Below, in pieces: positions 41,347-50,984 of a stretch of DNA of 64,000 bases. The notes under the pieces are model-generated. The model made no database searches, was not told the origin of the DNA, and saw only the letters and a program-made list of their open reading frames with translations. Within the stretch, counting starts at the first letter, position 1; every line of letters begins with the position of its first letter. The position numbers were made by a program, and so were the translations under genes. Source of the DNA: Streptomyces sp. NBC_01198 (lineage in GTDB: Bacteria > Actinomycetota > Actinomycetes > Streptomycetales > Streptomycetaceae); assembly GCF_036010485.1 (NCBI RefSeq), contig NZ_CP108568.1:3286001-3350000 (forward strand), given 5' to 3'.

Positions 41347-42582
41347 ATGACTTCACCCGTGGACGAGGATCGGATCCTCCCCCGGCAGGCAGCCGTGCCG
41401 ATGCCTGAGCCCGGATCCCGCCCGGGGTCGCCGCAGATCTCCGAGCCCCGCCCGGGGTCGCCGCAGATACCCGGGCCCCGCCCCGAGGCGTCCCCCAGCC
41501 CCGAGCCCCCGGTGAGACATCCCACGAAGCGGCGGCTGTACGTCCTCGACGGGCTGCGGCTGGTCGCCGCGCTGATGGTGGTCGCCTACCACTACCTCGG
41601 CTACAACCGGTCGTATCCGTGGGGCAGGGACAACCAGGAGATCTTCCCGCTGCCGCACCGCTTCGCCGTCTACGGCTGGCTCGGGGTGTATCTGTTCTTC
41701 CTGATCAGCGGGTTCATGATCTGCATGTCCTGCTGGGGGCGCACCCCGCGGCAGTTCGCGGTGTCACGTTTCATACGCCTCTACCCGGCCTACTGGGTCG
41801 CGCTGATCGCGACGTCGACCATGCTGTGGCTGAGCCCCGACGTGTCGAATCCGCGGCTCACCGACGTGCTGACCAACGCGACCATGATCCAGCAGGGCCT
41901 GGGCACTCCGAACATCGACGGCGTGTACTGGTCGCTGTGGGCGGAGCTGCGCTTCTATCTGATCTTCGCGGTCGTCGCCGTGATGGGCGCGACCTACCGG
42001 CGGGTCGTCAGCTTCTGCGTCATCTGGCTGGTCGCCGCCCTGGTGGCCGAGCACGCCGACAACGACCTGCTGACCGTGCTCGCCGACCCCGTCTACGCGC
42101 CGTTCTTCATCGGCGGTGTCGCCATGTATCTGCTGTACCGGTTCGGCCACCGCACCGGACCGTGGCTGCTGATAGCCGCCTCCTGGCTCGACGGGCTGCA
42201 CCAGATGAGCGGGCTCGCGGCCGGCGCGTCCAACGTCGCCAAGACCCATGTGTACTGGTCGATCTCGGTGGGGGTGATGACGGTCTTCTACGTGCTGGTG
42301 ACCGCCGTGGCGCTGGGCCGGCTCAAGGCGTTCAACTGGCAGTGGCTCACGGTGGCGGGCTCGATCACCTACCCGCTGTATCTGATCCACGAGGACCTCG
42401 GCTGGGAGGTCATCCGCTACAGCCACGACCTCATGCCGCCGTACGTCCTGCTCGTCGGCCTGGTCGCGGTGATGCTGCTCGCCGCCTACCTCGTCAACCG
42501 GCTGATCGAGCAGCCCGCCGCCCGCCGGCTCAAGCAGTGGCTGTCGCCGCCCAGGGCGGCAGCGGTACGGCCGCCCGCCTGA
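41347..42582 (+). CDS. Acyltransferase-3 family membrane protein
   Basis: About 411 residues. A disordered Pro/Ser/Gly-rich N-terminal 55 residues carries two copies of RPGSPQI. Ten or so membrane helices follow, with the family start LYVLDGLRLVAALMVVAYHY, whose catalytic His lies in the first helix, and SRFIRLYPAYWVAL. These enzymes acylate sugars or lipids at the cell surface. The ATG at 41347 is preferred over 41323, with weak support. It converges on hemB with only 12 bases between. Confidence 0.87.
   Translation: MTSPVDEDRILPRQAAVPMPEPGSRPGSPQISEPRPGSPQIPGPRPEASPSPEPPVRHPTKRRLYVLDGLRLVAALMVVAYHYLGYNRSYPWGRDNQEIFPLPHRFAVYGWLGVYLFFLISGFMICMSCWGRTPRQFAVSRFIRLYPAYWVALIATSTMLWLSPDVSNPRLTDVLTNATMIQQGLGTPNIDGVYWSLWAELRFYLIFAVVAVMGATYRRVVSFCVIWLVAALVAEHADNDLLTVLADPVYAPFFIGGVAMYLLYRFGHRTGPWLLIAASWLDGLHQMSGLAAGASNVAKTHVYWSISVGVMTVFYVLVTAVALGRLKAFNWQWLTVAGSITYPLYLIHEDLGWEVIRYSHDLMPPYVLLVGLVAVMLLAAYLVNRLIEQPAARRLKQWLSPPRAAAVRPPA
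41417..41468 (+). repeat. Two 22-base direct repeats in the acyltransferase gene
   Basis: A 22-base block starting CCCGCCCGGGGTCGCC is exactly repeated at 41417-41438 and 41447-41468, 30 bases apart, keeping the frame (RPGSPQI units). Confidence 0.85.
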
Positions 42583-42594
42583 GGGCCGCCGCGG

Positions 42595-43578
42595 CTACAG
42601 GCGCTGCGCGACCTCGGTCGCCCAGTAGGTGAGGATCATGTTCGCGCCCGCGCGGCGGATGGAGGTCAGCGCCTCCATGATCGAGCGGTCGCGGTCGATC
42701 CAGCCGTTCGCCGCCGCGGCCTCGACCATCGCGTACTCGCCGGAGATCTGGTACGCCGCCACCGGCACGTCCACCGTGTCGGCGACCCTGCGCAGCACGT
42801 CGAGGTAGGGCAGCGCGGGCTTGACCATCACCATGTCGGCGCCCTCGGCGAGGTCCAGCGCCAGCTCGCGCATCGACTCGCGCAGATTCGCCGGGTCCTG
42901 CTGGTAGGTCTTGCGGTCGCCCTTGAGCGAGGAGTTCACGGCCTCGCGGAAGGGGCCGTAGAAGGCGGAGGCGTACTTCGCGGTGTAGGCCAGGATCGCC
43001 ACGTCCTGCCGGCCGATCTCGTCCAGCGCGTCCCGCACGACGCCGACCTGGCCGTCCATCATCCCGGACGGGCCGACGACGTGGACGCCGGCGTCCGCCT
43101 GGACTTGGGCCATCTCGGCGTAGCGCTCAAGGGTGGCGTCGTTGTCGACCCGGCCCTCGGCGTCCAGCACGCCGCAGTGGCCGTGGTCGGTGTACTCGTC
43201 CAGGCACAGGTCGGACATGACGACCAGCGCGTCGCCGACCTCCTCGACCACGTCCCTGATCGCCAGCTGCAGGATGCCGTCGGGCTCGGTGCCCTGGCTG
43301 CCGACCGCGTCCTTGACCTCGGGCACCCCGAAGAGCATGATCCCGCCGACGCCGGCCGAGGCCGCCTCGACGGCCGCCTTGCGCAGCGAGTCGCGGGTGT
43401 GCTGGAGGACGCCGGGCATCGAGGAGATCGCCTGCGGCTCGCTGATCCCCTCGCGGACGAAGGCCGGCAGGATCAGCTCCGCCGGATCCAGCCGGGTCTC
43501 GGCGACCAGTCGCCGCATCGCCGGGCTGGTGCGCAGCCGCCGCGGCCGCGTACCGGGAAACTCGCCGTAGCTCACCAT
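42595..43578 (-). CDS. hemB: Porphobilinogen synthase (delta-aminolevulinate dehydratase)
   Basis: A 327-residue enzyme joining two 5-aminolevulinate molecules to porphobilinogen. The two Schiff-base lysines are Lys201 (AYTAKYAS) and Lys253 ([10 protein letters not shown]). The Cys-containing segment [17 protein letters not shown] (Cys125, Cys135) suggests a metal-dependent form, with Asp in the place of one zinc cysteine. The ATG at 43578 has GGAGAG upstream. It is the last gene of the rex-hem operon, 85 bases after hemD. Confidence 0.95.
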   Translation of the reverse strand: MVSYGEFPGTRPRRLRTSPAMRRLVAETRLDPAELILPAFVREGISEPQAISSMPGVLQHTRDSLRKAAVEAASAGVGGIMLFGVPEVKDAVGSQGTEPDGILQLAIRDVVEEVGDALVVMSDLCLDEYTDHGHCGVLDAEGRVDNDATLERYAEMAQVQADAGVHVVGPSGMMDGQVGVVRDALDEIGRQDVAILAYTAKYASAFYGPFREAVNSSLKGDRKTYQQDPANLRESMRELALDLAEGADMVMVKPALPYLDVLRRVADTVDVPVAAYQISGEYAMVEAAAANGWIDRDRSIMEALTSIRRAGANMILTYWATEVAQRL

Positions 43579-43663
43579 CTCTCCACGGTACGCCCGCGCC
43601 AACGGTGCTCTTCCCGACGCCGAGTCGGCGCCCGGCGCCCCCGGGCGGGGGGCCGGGGCACCG

Positions 43664-45358
43664 TCAGACGCGGGCCCGGCGGCGGGCGCCCGGCCGGCGC
43701 TCGCTGGGGCGGGTGACCGGGTCGCCGGCCGCGCCGGCGGCCTCGCGGCGGGCCAGCCCGAAGTCGGCAAGGGCCTGGGCGAGGGCGTGCACGGACGGCT
43801 CGGGGGCCATCACGTCGACCCGCAGGCCGTGCTCCTCGGCCGTCTTGGCGGTGGCGGGGCCGATGCAGGCGATCACCGTGACGTTGTGCGGCTTGCCCGC
43901 GATGCCGACCAGGTTCCGCACGGTCGAGGACGAGGTGAAGAGCACCGCGTCGAAGCCGCCGCCCTTGATGGCCTCGCGGGTGTCGGCCGGCGGCGGCGAG
44001 GCGCGCACGGTCCGGTAGGCGGTGACGTCGTCGACCTCCCAGCCCAGCTCGACCAGGCCGGCCACCAGCGTCTCGGTGGCGATGTCGGCGCGCGGCAGGA
44101 AGACCCGGTCGATCGGGTCGAAGACCGGGTCGTAGGGCGGCCAGTCCTCGAGCAGCCCGGCCGCGGACTGCTCGCCCGACGGCATCAGGTCGGGCTTGAC
44201 GCCGAACTCGACCAGCGACTGGGCGGTCTGCTCGCCCACCGCGGCGACCTTTATGCCGGCGAAGGCCCGGGCGTCCAGGCCGTACTCCTCGAACTTCTCC
44301 CGCACGGCCTTGACCGCGTTCACCGAGGTGAAGGCGATCCACTCGTAGCGCCCGGTGACCAGGCCCTTGACCGCGCGTTCCATCTGCTGCGGGGTGCGCG
44401 GCGGCTCCACCGCGATGGTCGGCACCTCGTGCGGCACCGCCCCGTACGAGCGCAGCTGGTCGGAGAGCGACGCGGCCTGCTCCTTCGTCCGCGGTACGAG
44501 CACCCGCCAGCCGAAGAGCGGCTTGGTCTCGAACCACGACAGGTGCTCGCGCTGGCCGGCCCGCTCCCCGACCACGGCTATGGCCGCGATCGGTCCCTCG
44601 GGGGTGGGCAGTGCCTTGGTGGCCTTGAGTTCGGCGGCGATGGTGGCCAGCGTCGCGGTCCAGGTGCGCTGCCGGGTGGTGGTGCCGGCCACCGTCACCG
44701 ACAGCAGGGTGTCGGGCTTGCGGCCCGAGCCGATCAGCTCGGCGGCGGTCGCGCCGACCGTCTGCAGCGTCGTGGAGACCACCAGCGTGGCGTCGCTGGT
44801 GCCGACCTCGCTCCAGCACCGGTCGGAGGCGGTGGCGGCGTCCACGAACCGGACGTCGCCGCTGAGCGGCACCCCGGCGTAGGCGGGCACGCCGACCGCG
44901 CTGGCGATCCCGGGCACCACCTCGAACGGGATGCCCGCGCGGGCGCAGGCCAGCATCTCGGCGGCGGCGCAGGCGTCCAGGCCCGGGTCGCCGGCCACCG
45001 CACGCACCACCCGCTTGCCGGTCCGCGCGGACGCCATGACAAGCTGTGAGGCGGCATCGGCAATGGCGGAGGTGTCCAACACCTCGCCGTCCACGGCCGG
45101 TTCCGCCGTGCTCACGTCCACGCGGGCGTGGGTGCGGACGACGTCGAGCACCATCCTGTCGCCGACCAGCAGGTCGGCCAGGGCGAGCGCCTCGACGGCG
45201 CGCAGGGTCAGCAGCCCGGGGTCACCGGGCCCGGCACCCAGGAAGGTGACGTGACCGGTGGCGGACCGCCCGGCGGAGCCGGGACTTGCGGCGGTGTCGG
45301 CCGAAAGGGCCGTACCGGCGGCGGTGTTCGTCGTAGCAGCGACGGCGGCGGGGTTCAA
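43664..45358 (-). CDS. hemD: CobA-HemD fusion: uroporphyrinogen-III methyltransferase and synthase
   Basis: The 564-residue fusion has an N-terminal SAM-dependent tetrapyrrole methylase domain (start [20 protein letters not shown]; about 38-280) and a C-terminal uroporphyrinogen-III synthase domain (from about 300, [14 protein letters not shown] to the TSSSTVRNL region). It should close hydroxymethylbilane to uroporphyrinogen III, and may methylate it towards sirohaem/cobalamin. The usual methylase segment is somewhat divergent, so methylation is less certain. A TTG at 45358 with GGGGGAG upstream overlaps the hemC stop; it is the only sensible start. Confidence 0.9.
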   Translation of the reverse strand: MNPAAVAATTNTAAGTALSADTAASPGSAGRSATGHVTFLGAGPGDPGLLTLRAVEALALADLLVGDRMVLDVVRTHARVDVSTAEPAVDGEVLDTSAIADAASQLVMASARTGKRVVRAVAGDPGLDACAAAEMLACARAGIPFEVVPGIASAVGVPAYAGVPLSGDVRFVDAATASDRCWSEVGTSDATLVVSTTLQTVGATAAELIGSGRKPDTLLSVTVAGTTTRQRTWTATLATIAAELKATKALPTPEGPIAAIAVVGERAGQREHLSWFETKPLFGWRVLVPRTKEQAASLSDQLRSYGAVPHEVPTIAVEPPRTPQQMERAVKGLVTGRYEWIAFTSVNAVKAVREKFEEYGLDARAFAGIKVAAVGEQTAQSLVEFGVKPDLMPSGEQSAAGLLEDWPPYDPVFDPIDRVFLPRADIATETLVAGLVELGWEVDDVTAYRTVRASPPPADTREAIKGGGFDAVLFTSSSTVRNLVGIAGKPHNVTVIACIGPATAKTAEEHGLRVDVMAPEPSVHALAQALADFGLARREAAGAAGDPVTRPSERRPGARRRARV

Positions 45359-46395
45359 AGTGCGCGCTCCCCCATAAGACCGGCCGCACCCTTGGCGAGC
45401 ATCTCGGCGGCGAGTTCGCGGCCCAGGGCACGCGCTTCGTCGTCGGACGCCGGTACGGGACCGGTGATGGACATCTGCACCAGCGAGGTGCCGTCGGTGG
45501 TGCCGACGACGCCGCGCAGGCGCAGCTCGGTGGTCTGCCCGTCGGCCACGAGGTCGGCCAGCGCGCCCACAGGGGCGCTGCAGCCGGCCTCGAGGGCGGC
45601 GAGCAGGGATCGCTCGGCGGTCACGGCGACCCGGGTGAGCGGGTCGTCGAGCCCGGCGAGCTGTGCGGCCAGCTCCGGATTCGAAGCCGCGCACTCGACG
45701 GCCAGTGCCCCCTGGCCGGGGGCCGGCAGTACGGCGTCGGCGGCGATCAGCTCGGTCGCCTCAGCGATCCTGCCGATACGGTTGAGCCCGGCGGCGGCCA
45801 GCACGACGGCGTCGAGCTTGCCGGAAGTAACGTACCCGATCCTGGTGTCAACGTTGCCACGGATCGGTACCGTCTCGACGCTCAGCCCGTGTGACCGCGC
45901 CCACGCGTTGAGCTGCGCCATCCGCCGCGGCGAGCCGGTGCCGACCCTGGCGCCGGGCGGCAGCGCCTCGAAGGTCAGCCCGTCCCTGGCGACCAGCGCG
46001 TCCCGCGGGTCCTCGCGGACCGGGATCGCGGCCAGCACCAGGCCCTCGGGGGCCGCGGTCGGCAGGTCCTTCAGGCTGTGCACGGCCAGGTCGATCCCGC
46101 CGGCGAGCAGCGCGTCGCGCAGCGCCGAGACGAAGACGCCGGTGCCGCCGATCTGGGCCAGGTTCTCCCGCGAGACGTCGCCGTAGGTGGTGATCTCCAC
46201 CAGGTCGACGTCCCGCCCGGTGAGACGTCTGACCTGGTCGGCGACCATGCCGGACTGGGCCATCGCCAGTTTGCTCCGGCGCGTGCCGAGCCGCAGCGGC
46301 GGCGCGCCTGGTGGTTGCTCGCGCAGATGGTCCCCCAGGGCTTCGCCTGGGGTTACCCCCAGCGCCTCCTGCGGGGCACTCGCCGGGTTATTCAT
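45355..46395 (-). CDS. hemC: Hydroxymethylbilane synthase
   Basis: A 346-residue porphobilinogen deaminase. The dipyrromethane cofactor attaches at Cys272 in EAGCSAPVGA, and RLGTRRSKLAMAQ and HSLKDLPT are family motifs. It polymerises four porphobilinogens. The first 33 residues are an unusual extension encoded partly by a hairpin element at 46333-46352. The ATG overlaps the hemA end by eight bases. Confidence 0.95.
   Translation of the reverse strand: MNNPASAPQEALGVTPGEALGDHLREQPPGAPPLRLGTRRSKLAMAQSGMVADQVRRLTGRDVDLVEITTYGDVSRENLAQIGGTGVFVSALRDALLAGGIDLAVHSLKDLPTAAPEGLVLAAIPVREDPRDALVARDGLTFEALPPGARVGTGSPRRMAQLNAWARSHGLSVETVPIRGNVDTRIGYVTSGKLDAVVLAAAGLNRIGRIAEATELIAADAVLPAPGQGALAVECAASNPELAAQLAGLDDPLTRVAVTAERSLLAALEAGCSAPVGALADLVADGQTTELRLRGVVGTTDGTSLVQMSITGPVPASDDEARALGRELAAEMLAKGAAGLMGERAL
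46333..46357. repeat. Hairpin element inside the 5' end of hemC
   Basis: CCCCAGG (46333-46339) pairs with CCTGGGG (46346-46352) around GCTTCG, followed by GGGG-TTA-CCCC. It lies within the coding region of the HemC N-terminal extension and near the hemC start. It resembles palindromic spacer elements of streptomycetes. Confidence 0.65.
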
Positions 46396-47725
46396 TGCCG
46401 CCCTCAATTCGGTTGGGCACCCGGGCCGGAGGCCTGGGGGTCTCGGCCCGGCTGACGGCGGCGACCGCCTGCGGGTCGAGGTCGAAGAGTTCGCGCAGCG
46501 CGTCGGCGTACCCGGCGCCGCCGGGCTCACCCGCCAGCTGCTTGACCCGCACGGTCGGCGCGTGCAGGAGCTTGTCGACGACGCGGCGCACGGTCTGGGT
46601 GATCTCCGCGCGTTCCTTGTCGTCCAGACCGGGCAGCCTACCGTCGAGCCGGGAAAGTTCACCCGCCACGACGTCGGCGGCCATGGCACGCAGCGCCACC
46701 ACGGTCGGGGTGATCCGGGCGGCGCGCTGGGCGGCGCCGAAGGCGGCGACCTCCTCGGCGACGATCGCCTGGACGGCCTCCACGTCGGCGGCCATCGGCG
46801 CGTCGGCGGACGCGGCGGCCAGCGACTCTATGTCGGCCAGCGCCACACCGTCGAGGTCGTGCGCGGCGGGGTCGACGTCCCGCGGCATGGCCAGGTCGAG
46901 GACGGCCAGCGGGCCGGCCGCCCGCAGGTCGTCCGCGGTGAGCACCAGGCCGGTGGAGCCGGTGCAGGACACCACGATGTCGGCGTCGGCCAGCGCGTCG
47001 CCGAGCTCGGCCATGCTCACCGCGCGGGCGTCGGTGCCCTGGTCGGCGAGCAGCGCGGCCAGCCGCAGCGCGCGGTCGGCCGTGCGGTTGGCGACCGTCA
47101 CCCGGGCGACCCCGGCGCGTGCCAGCGTCGCGGCGGCCAGCGACGACATGGAGCCGGCCCCGACCACCAGGGCCCGCTTGCCGGCCAGCGGGCCGGTCGC
47201 CGGGACGAGCTGGGCCAGGCCGAAGGTGACCAGGGACTGTCCGGCCCGGTCGATGCCGGTCTCGGAGTGGGCGCGCTTGCCGACCCGCAGGGCCTGCTGG
47301 AAGAGGTCGTTGAGCAGCCGGCCCGCGGTGTGCAGCTCCTGGCCGACCGCGAGGGCGTGCTTGATCTGCCCGAGGATCTGGCCCTCGCCGACGACCATCG
47401 AGTCCAGGCCGCAGGCCACCGACAGCAGGTGGTGGACGGCCCGGTCCTCGTAGTGCACGTACAGATACGGGGTGAGCTCGTCCAGGCCGACACCGCTGTG
47501 CTGGGCCAGCAGCGTGGACAGCTCGGCGACACCGGCGTGGAACTTGTCGACGTCGGCGTACAGCTCGATACGGTTGCACGTGGACAGCGCGACCGCCTCG
47601 CTCGCGGGCTCGGCCGCCAGCGTGTCCTGCAGCAGCTTGGCGCGCGCGTCCTCGGTGAGCGCGGCCCGCTCCAGCACGCTCACCGGCGCGCTGCGGTGCG
47701 ACAGTCCGACCACCAGCAAACTCAT
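46388..47725 (-). CDS. hemA: Glutamyl-tRNA reductase
   Basis: A 445-residue enzyme, first step of the C5 tetrapyrrole path. The nucleophile is Cys50 in STCNRIELYADV, and the NADPH domain has VVGAGSMSSLAAATLARAG. It makes glutamate-1-semialdehyde for HemL (22466). Its start overlaps the rex stop by four bases (ATGA), and its end overlaps hemC. Confidence 0.96.
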   Translation of the reverse strand: MSLLVVGLSHRSAPVSVLERAALTEDARAKLLQDTLAAEPASEAVALSTCNRIELYADVDKFHAGVAELSTLLAQHSGVGLDELTPYLYVHYEDRAVHHLLSVACGLDSMVVGEGQILGQIKHALAVGQELHTAGRLLNDLFQQALRVGKRAHSETGIDRAGQSLVTFGLAQLVPATGPLAGKRALVVGAGSMSSLAAATLARAGVARVTVANRTADRALRLAALLADQGTDARAVSMAELGDALADADIVVSCTGSTGLVLTADDLRAAGPLAVLDLAMPRDVDPAAHDLDGVALADIESLAAASADAPMAADVEAVQAIVAEEVAAFGAAQRAARITPTVVALRAMAADVVAGELSRLDGRLPGLDDKERAEITQTVRRVVDKLLHAPTVRVKQLAGEPGGAGYADALRELFDLDPQAVAAVSRAETPRPPARVPNRIEGGNE

Positions 47726-48432
47726 GCGGGCATCACGGCGGGTACGTCCCCGTCGGGCTCCTGGCGGCCTTCACCGGCCTTGCGCTGCTCGTGGAACGCG
47801 AGGATCTGCAGCTCGATGGACAGATCGACCTTGCGTACGTCCACGCCGTCCGGCACCGACAGCACGGTGGGGGCGAAGTTGAGGATCGAGGTCACGCCGG
47901 CGTTGACCAGCCGGTCGGTGACCTCCTGTGCGGCGCCGGCCGGTGTCGCGATGACCCCGATCGAGACCTGGTTGTCCGCGACGATCGCTTCCAGCTCGTC
48001 GATGTGCCGCACCGGCAGTCCCGCCACCAGCCGCCCGGCCAGCGACGCGTCGGCGTCCAGCAGGGCCGCGACCCGGAAGCCGCGGGAGGCGAATCCGCCG
48101 TAATTGGCGAGGGCGGCGCCGAGGTTGCCGATACCGACGATGACGACCGGCCAGTCCTGGGTGAGTCCGAGCTCGCGGCTGATCTGGTAGACGAGGTATT
48201 CGACGTCGTAGCCGACGCCCCTGGTCCCGTACGAGCCGAGGTAGGAGAAGTCCTTGCGCAGCTTGGCCGAGTTGACCCCGGCCGCGGCGGCGAGCTCCTC
48301 CGAGGACACGGTGGGCACGGAGCGCTCGGACAGAGCGGTCAGCGCCCGCAGGTACAGCGGGAGCCTGGCGACGGTGGCCTCGGGAATCCCTCGGCTGCGG
48401 GTCGCCGGTCGGTGCGATCGGCCAGTTGCCAC
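47722..48432 (-). CDS. rex: Redox-sensing transcriptional repressor Rex
   Basis: A 236-residue repressor: N-terminal winged helix (ATVARLPLYLRALTALSERS to KLRKDFSYLGSYGTRGVGYDV) and a C-terminal Rossmann domain with VVIVGIGNLGAALANYGGF that binds NADH/NAD. High NADH releases it from DNA. The start is a GTG at 48432 with AGGAGC upstream. A Rex operator at 48509-48526 lies upstream, so it should repress its own operon rex-hemA-hemC-hemD-hemB. Confidence 0.96.
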   Translation of the reverse strand: MATGRSHRPATRSRGIPEATVARLPLYLRALTALSERSVPTVSSEELAAAAGVNSAKLRKDFSYLGSYGTRGVGYDVEYLVYQISRELGLTQDWPVVIVGIGNLGAALANYGGFASRGFRVAALLDADASLAGRLVAGLPVRHIDELEAIVADNQVSIGVIATPAGAAQEVTDRLVNAGVTSILNFAPTVLSVPDGVDVRKVDLSIELQILAFHEQRKAGEGRQEPDGDVPAVMPA

Positions 48433-48508
48433 GGTGCTCCTGCGGGTAGAGCTGGGCTGAGGGCGACCACGGTCTTTGGGGCCGCCCCGTGCGTGCCAGG
48501 CTATGTCT

Positions 48509-48526
48509 TTGTGAACGCGTGCACAA
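48509..48526. promoter_or_regulatory. Rex operator (ROP) upstream of rex-hemACDB
   Basis: TTGTGAACGCGTGCACAA matches the Rex consensus TTGTGAANNNNTTCACAA at all but one half-site position. It lies 77 bases before the rex start codon, where streptomycete rex is known to be autoregulated. Confidence 0.88.
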
Positions 48527-48563
48527 AGATGGTGTCCGTTTTGCCCGGCGGAAGTGATGGGCA

Positions 48564-49280
48564 TCACGCACTCCCATAACGGACATTGGGCACGCTTTGC
48601 CATGGCGAATCGTTGCTGCGGCGCTTCCAGAGCGCGTCGGCGTGCGCCAGCACACCGGGGGCGTCCGGCCAGCGGACACCTGCAGCCTGCAACAACCGTC
48701 CCTCCAGACCGGAGCCGTCGACTCCGGTTGCGCCGCCGGCCGCCGCACGGGACTGCGCCACAAAGTGGCCGAAAAGCGCCGCTGTGGCGCGGGCGTCGCC
48801 GAGCGCGGTGTGCGGGGCCCAGCCGGTCACCCCCAGCGCCTGCGCGCACGACCGCAGCGACAGCCCGCAGGGCACCTCGTCCCCGCGGTGCCGGTCGGCG
48901 GCCATCCGCATCGTGCACACCTCGGGCACCGCCGGCAGCCGCACCCCGACCCGGGCGTACTCGGCGGCCAGGAACGCCCGGTCGCACCCGACGTTGTGCC
49001 CGACCAGCACGCGGCCGCGCAGCAGCGCCAGCAGCCGGGCGGCGATCCCGGCGAAGCGCGGGGCGCCGCCGAGGTGGTACGGCTCGATGCCGTGGATGTG
49101 GGTGGGGCCGACCGGGCCCTGCGGATCCACGAGGGTGGTGAACTCGCCCTCGGGCTGCAGGTCGCGGTCCAGCAGGACCAGCGCCACTTCCACCACCCGG
49201 TGCCGGCGGGACGAGGAGCCGGTGGCCTCGACGTCCACCACCGCGAAGCCGCTCGTCGCCGTACTCACCACCGAGGGCAC
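48564..49280 (-). CDS. DnaQ-like 3'-5' exonuclease
   Basis: A 238-residue DEDDh exonuclease. The metal ligands are Asp16 and Glu18 (VVDVEATG), an Asp in GHNVGCDRAFLA, and the final HTALGDARATA with His and Asp. It probably degrades single-stranded DNA or RNA from the 3' end, in the style of the DNA polymerase III epsilon subunit but not part of the holoenzyme. The GTG at 49280 has GAGGAG eight bases before. The C-terminal 60 residues have no clear domain. Confidence 0.9.
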   Translation of the reverse strand: MPSVVSTATSGFAVVDVEATGSSSRRHRVVEVALVLLDRDLQPEGEFTTLVDPQGPVGPTHIHGIEPYHLGGAPRFAGIAARLLALLRGRVLVGHNVGCDRAFLAAEYARVGVRLPAVPEVCTMRMAADRHRGDEVPCGLSLRSCAQALGVTGWAPHTALGDARATAALFGHFVAQSRAAAGGATGVDGSGLEGRLLQAAGVRWPDAPGVLAHADALWKRRSNDSPWQSVPNVRYGSA

Positions 49281-49400
49281 TCGGCACGCTCCTCACACAT
49301 CACCCCCGGCCGTACAAAACGCCCACGATCCTACCCCCTGAGGATCACCCCCGACGACGGTCCCGCCCGCGGGCGGCCCACCGGGGGGAGGCGGGAGGAG

Positions 49401-49646
49401 TCAGGCGGTCAGCGCGCGGCGCAGGCGGTCGGGGTCGACGCGCCAGAAGGTGTGCTGCTCCCCGTCCACCAGGACGACGGGGATCTGCTCCCAGTAGAGC
49501 CGGTACAACTCCTCGTCCTGCGTGATGTCCCGCTCCCGCACGACCGCCCCGGCCGCCGCGGCGACCTCCTCCACCACCGTGCGGGCGTCGTCGCACAGAT
49601 GACACCCCGGCTTACCGATCAGCGTCACGGTCCTGGCATTCGTCAT
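49401..49646 (-). CDS. Glutaredoxin-family protein
   Basis: An 81-residue thioredoxin-fold protein with the redox motif CHLC (in GKPGCHLCDDA) and the cis-proline strand QIPVVLVDG. Similar small proteins lie beside hemA in many actinobacteria. It may be a mycothiol-linked reductase (mycoredoxin-like), which cannot be decided here. The ATG at 49646 was chosen; another at 49655 adds three residues. Confidence 0.88.
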   Translation of the reverse strand: MTNARTVTLIGKPGCHLCDDARTVVEEVAAAAGAVVRERDITQDEELYRLYWEQIPVVLVDGEQHTFWRVDPDRLRRALTA

Positions 49647-49729
49647 ACCGCACATTGTGACGCCTGCGGTTCACGTACCGGCACCGTGGCCGAACCGGCC
49701 ATGTCGCACTGGGTCGTTATGCTCACGCT

Positions 49730-50686
49730 ATGGCCGCAATCAAATGGCTCACCCCTCGCAGACAGTCCGCCACGGAGCGGAGCGTGCTGGCCGGCGAGGC
49801 CGCCGCTGCCGCCGCGGAGGCGTCACTCGCGACGAAGCCCCGGCCCGAGACCGCGCAGGCGGTGGCCGACGAGCCCGCGGAAAAGGTGGCGGAGCCGGCT
49901 TTCCCGGTGGCCGGTGACGCACGGGCCGCCGCGTTCTTCGACCTCGACAACACGGTGATGCAGGGCGCGGCCCTCTTCCACTTCGGGCGCGGCCTGTACA
50001 AGCGGCACTTCTTCGACACCCGCGACCTGCTCCGGTTCGCCTGGCAGCAGGCGTACTTCCGGATGGCGGGCGCTGAGGACCCCGAGCACATGCAGGACGC
50101 CCGCGACAGCGCGCTGTCGATCGTCAAGGGGCACCGCGTCGAGGAGCTGATGTCCATCGGCGAGGAGATCTACGACGAGTACATGGCGGGGAAGATCTGG
50201 CCGGGCACCCGCGCCCTGGCGCAGGCGCACCTGGACGCCGGCCAGCGGGTCTGGCTGGTGACCGCCGCCCCGGTGGAGACCGCCACGATCATCGCCCGCA
50301 GGCTCGGCCTGACCGGCGCGCTCGGCACCGTCGCGGAGTCGGTCAACGGCGTCTACACCGGCAGGCTGGTCGGCGAGCCGCTGCACGGCCCGGCGAAGGC
50401 CGAGGCGGTACGGGCGCTGGCGAGCGCGGAGGACCTGGACCTGTCGCGCTGCGCCGCCTACAGCGACTCGCACAACGACATCCCGATACTGTCCCTGGTC
50501 GGCCACCCGTACGCGATCAACCCGGACGGCAGGCTGCGCAGGCACGCCCGCGCCGAGGGCTGGCGGCTGCGCGACTACCGCACCGGGCGCAAGGCGGCAC
50601 GGATCGGCATCCCGGCCGCGGCCGGCATGGGCGCGGTCGCCGGCGGCGCCGCCGCAGCCGTCGCGATCAGCCGCCGCCGCAAGTGA
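49730..50686 (+). CDS. HAD-IB family phosphatase (SerB/CicA-like)
   Basis: A 318-residue HAD hydrolase. The catalytic motif [11 protein letters not shown] places Asp71 and Asp73, VTAAPVETA is motif II and [12 protein letters not shown] is motif IV. A disordered Ala/Glu-rich first 60 residues precedes the enzyme, and a hydrophobic helix with a basic tail ([18 protein letters not shown]) may anchor it in the membrane. Family members dephosphorylate phosphoserine or lyso-phospholipids. It neighbours an acyltransferase 3 kb away, so a role in lipid synthesis is possible. Confidence 0.88.
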   Translation: MAAIKWLTPRRQSATERSVLAGEAAAAAAEASLATKPRPETAQAVADEPAEKVAEPAFPVAGDARAAAFFDLDNTVMQGAALFHFGRGLYKRHFFDTRDLLRFAWQQAYFRMAGAEDPEHMQDARDSALSIVKGHRVEELMSIGEEIYDEYMAGKIWPGTRALAQAHLDAGQRVWLVTAAPVETATIIARRLGLTGALGTVAESVNGVYTGRLVGEPLHGPAKAEAVRALASAEDLDLSRCAAYSDSHNDIPILSLVGHPYAINPDGRLRRHARAEGWRLRDYRTGRKAARIGIPAAAGMGAVAGGAAAAVAISRRRK

Positions 50687-50838
50687 CCCCGGCGCGCCGG
50701 TAGTACGTCCGCGCGCCGGACTCGCGCGGCACGCACACGCTCACAACACGGCCTCTGCGCGAGCTGTTCACGAACGGAAGTGGTCAACTCGGGCCGTCTG
50801 TTCGATAATTGGTCGATCATCATTCCGTACAGGAAGTG

Positions 50839-50858
50839 GCGCAAACGGCGATTTGCGC
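50839..50858. promoter_or_regulatory. 7-6-7 inverted repeat upstream of bldN
   Basis: GCGCAAA (50839-50845) and TTTGCGC (50852-50858) are exact complements with a six-base spacer, in a locally AT-richer stretch about 130 bases before bldN. The 298-base spacer 50687-50984 shows no gene. Confidence 0.5.
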
Positions 50859-50984
50859 AACTCGGTGTAGCGTCGCCTGTACGAAGCGTTATTCTCCTCA
50901 GACGCAATCCGGAACCCACGCGTCGCCACGACGGGTGAACGGTCCCGTACTGCACGTGATGGAAGTTCTGCCTCTGGGAGTCCC

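Noticed and set aside
49656..49729. Search for tRNA genes in short spacers, here and elsewhere
   Set aside because: No cloverleaf-compatible sequence with a GTTCGA-type T-loop was seen in any spacer of the window.
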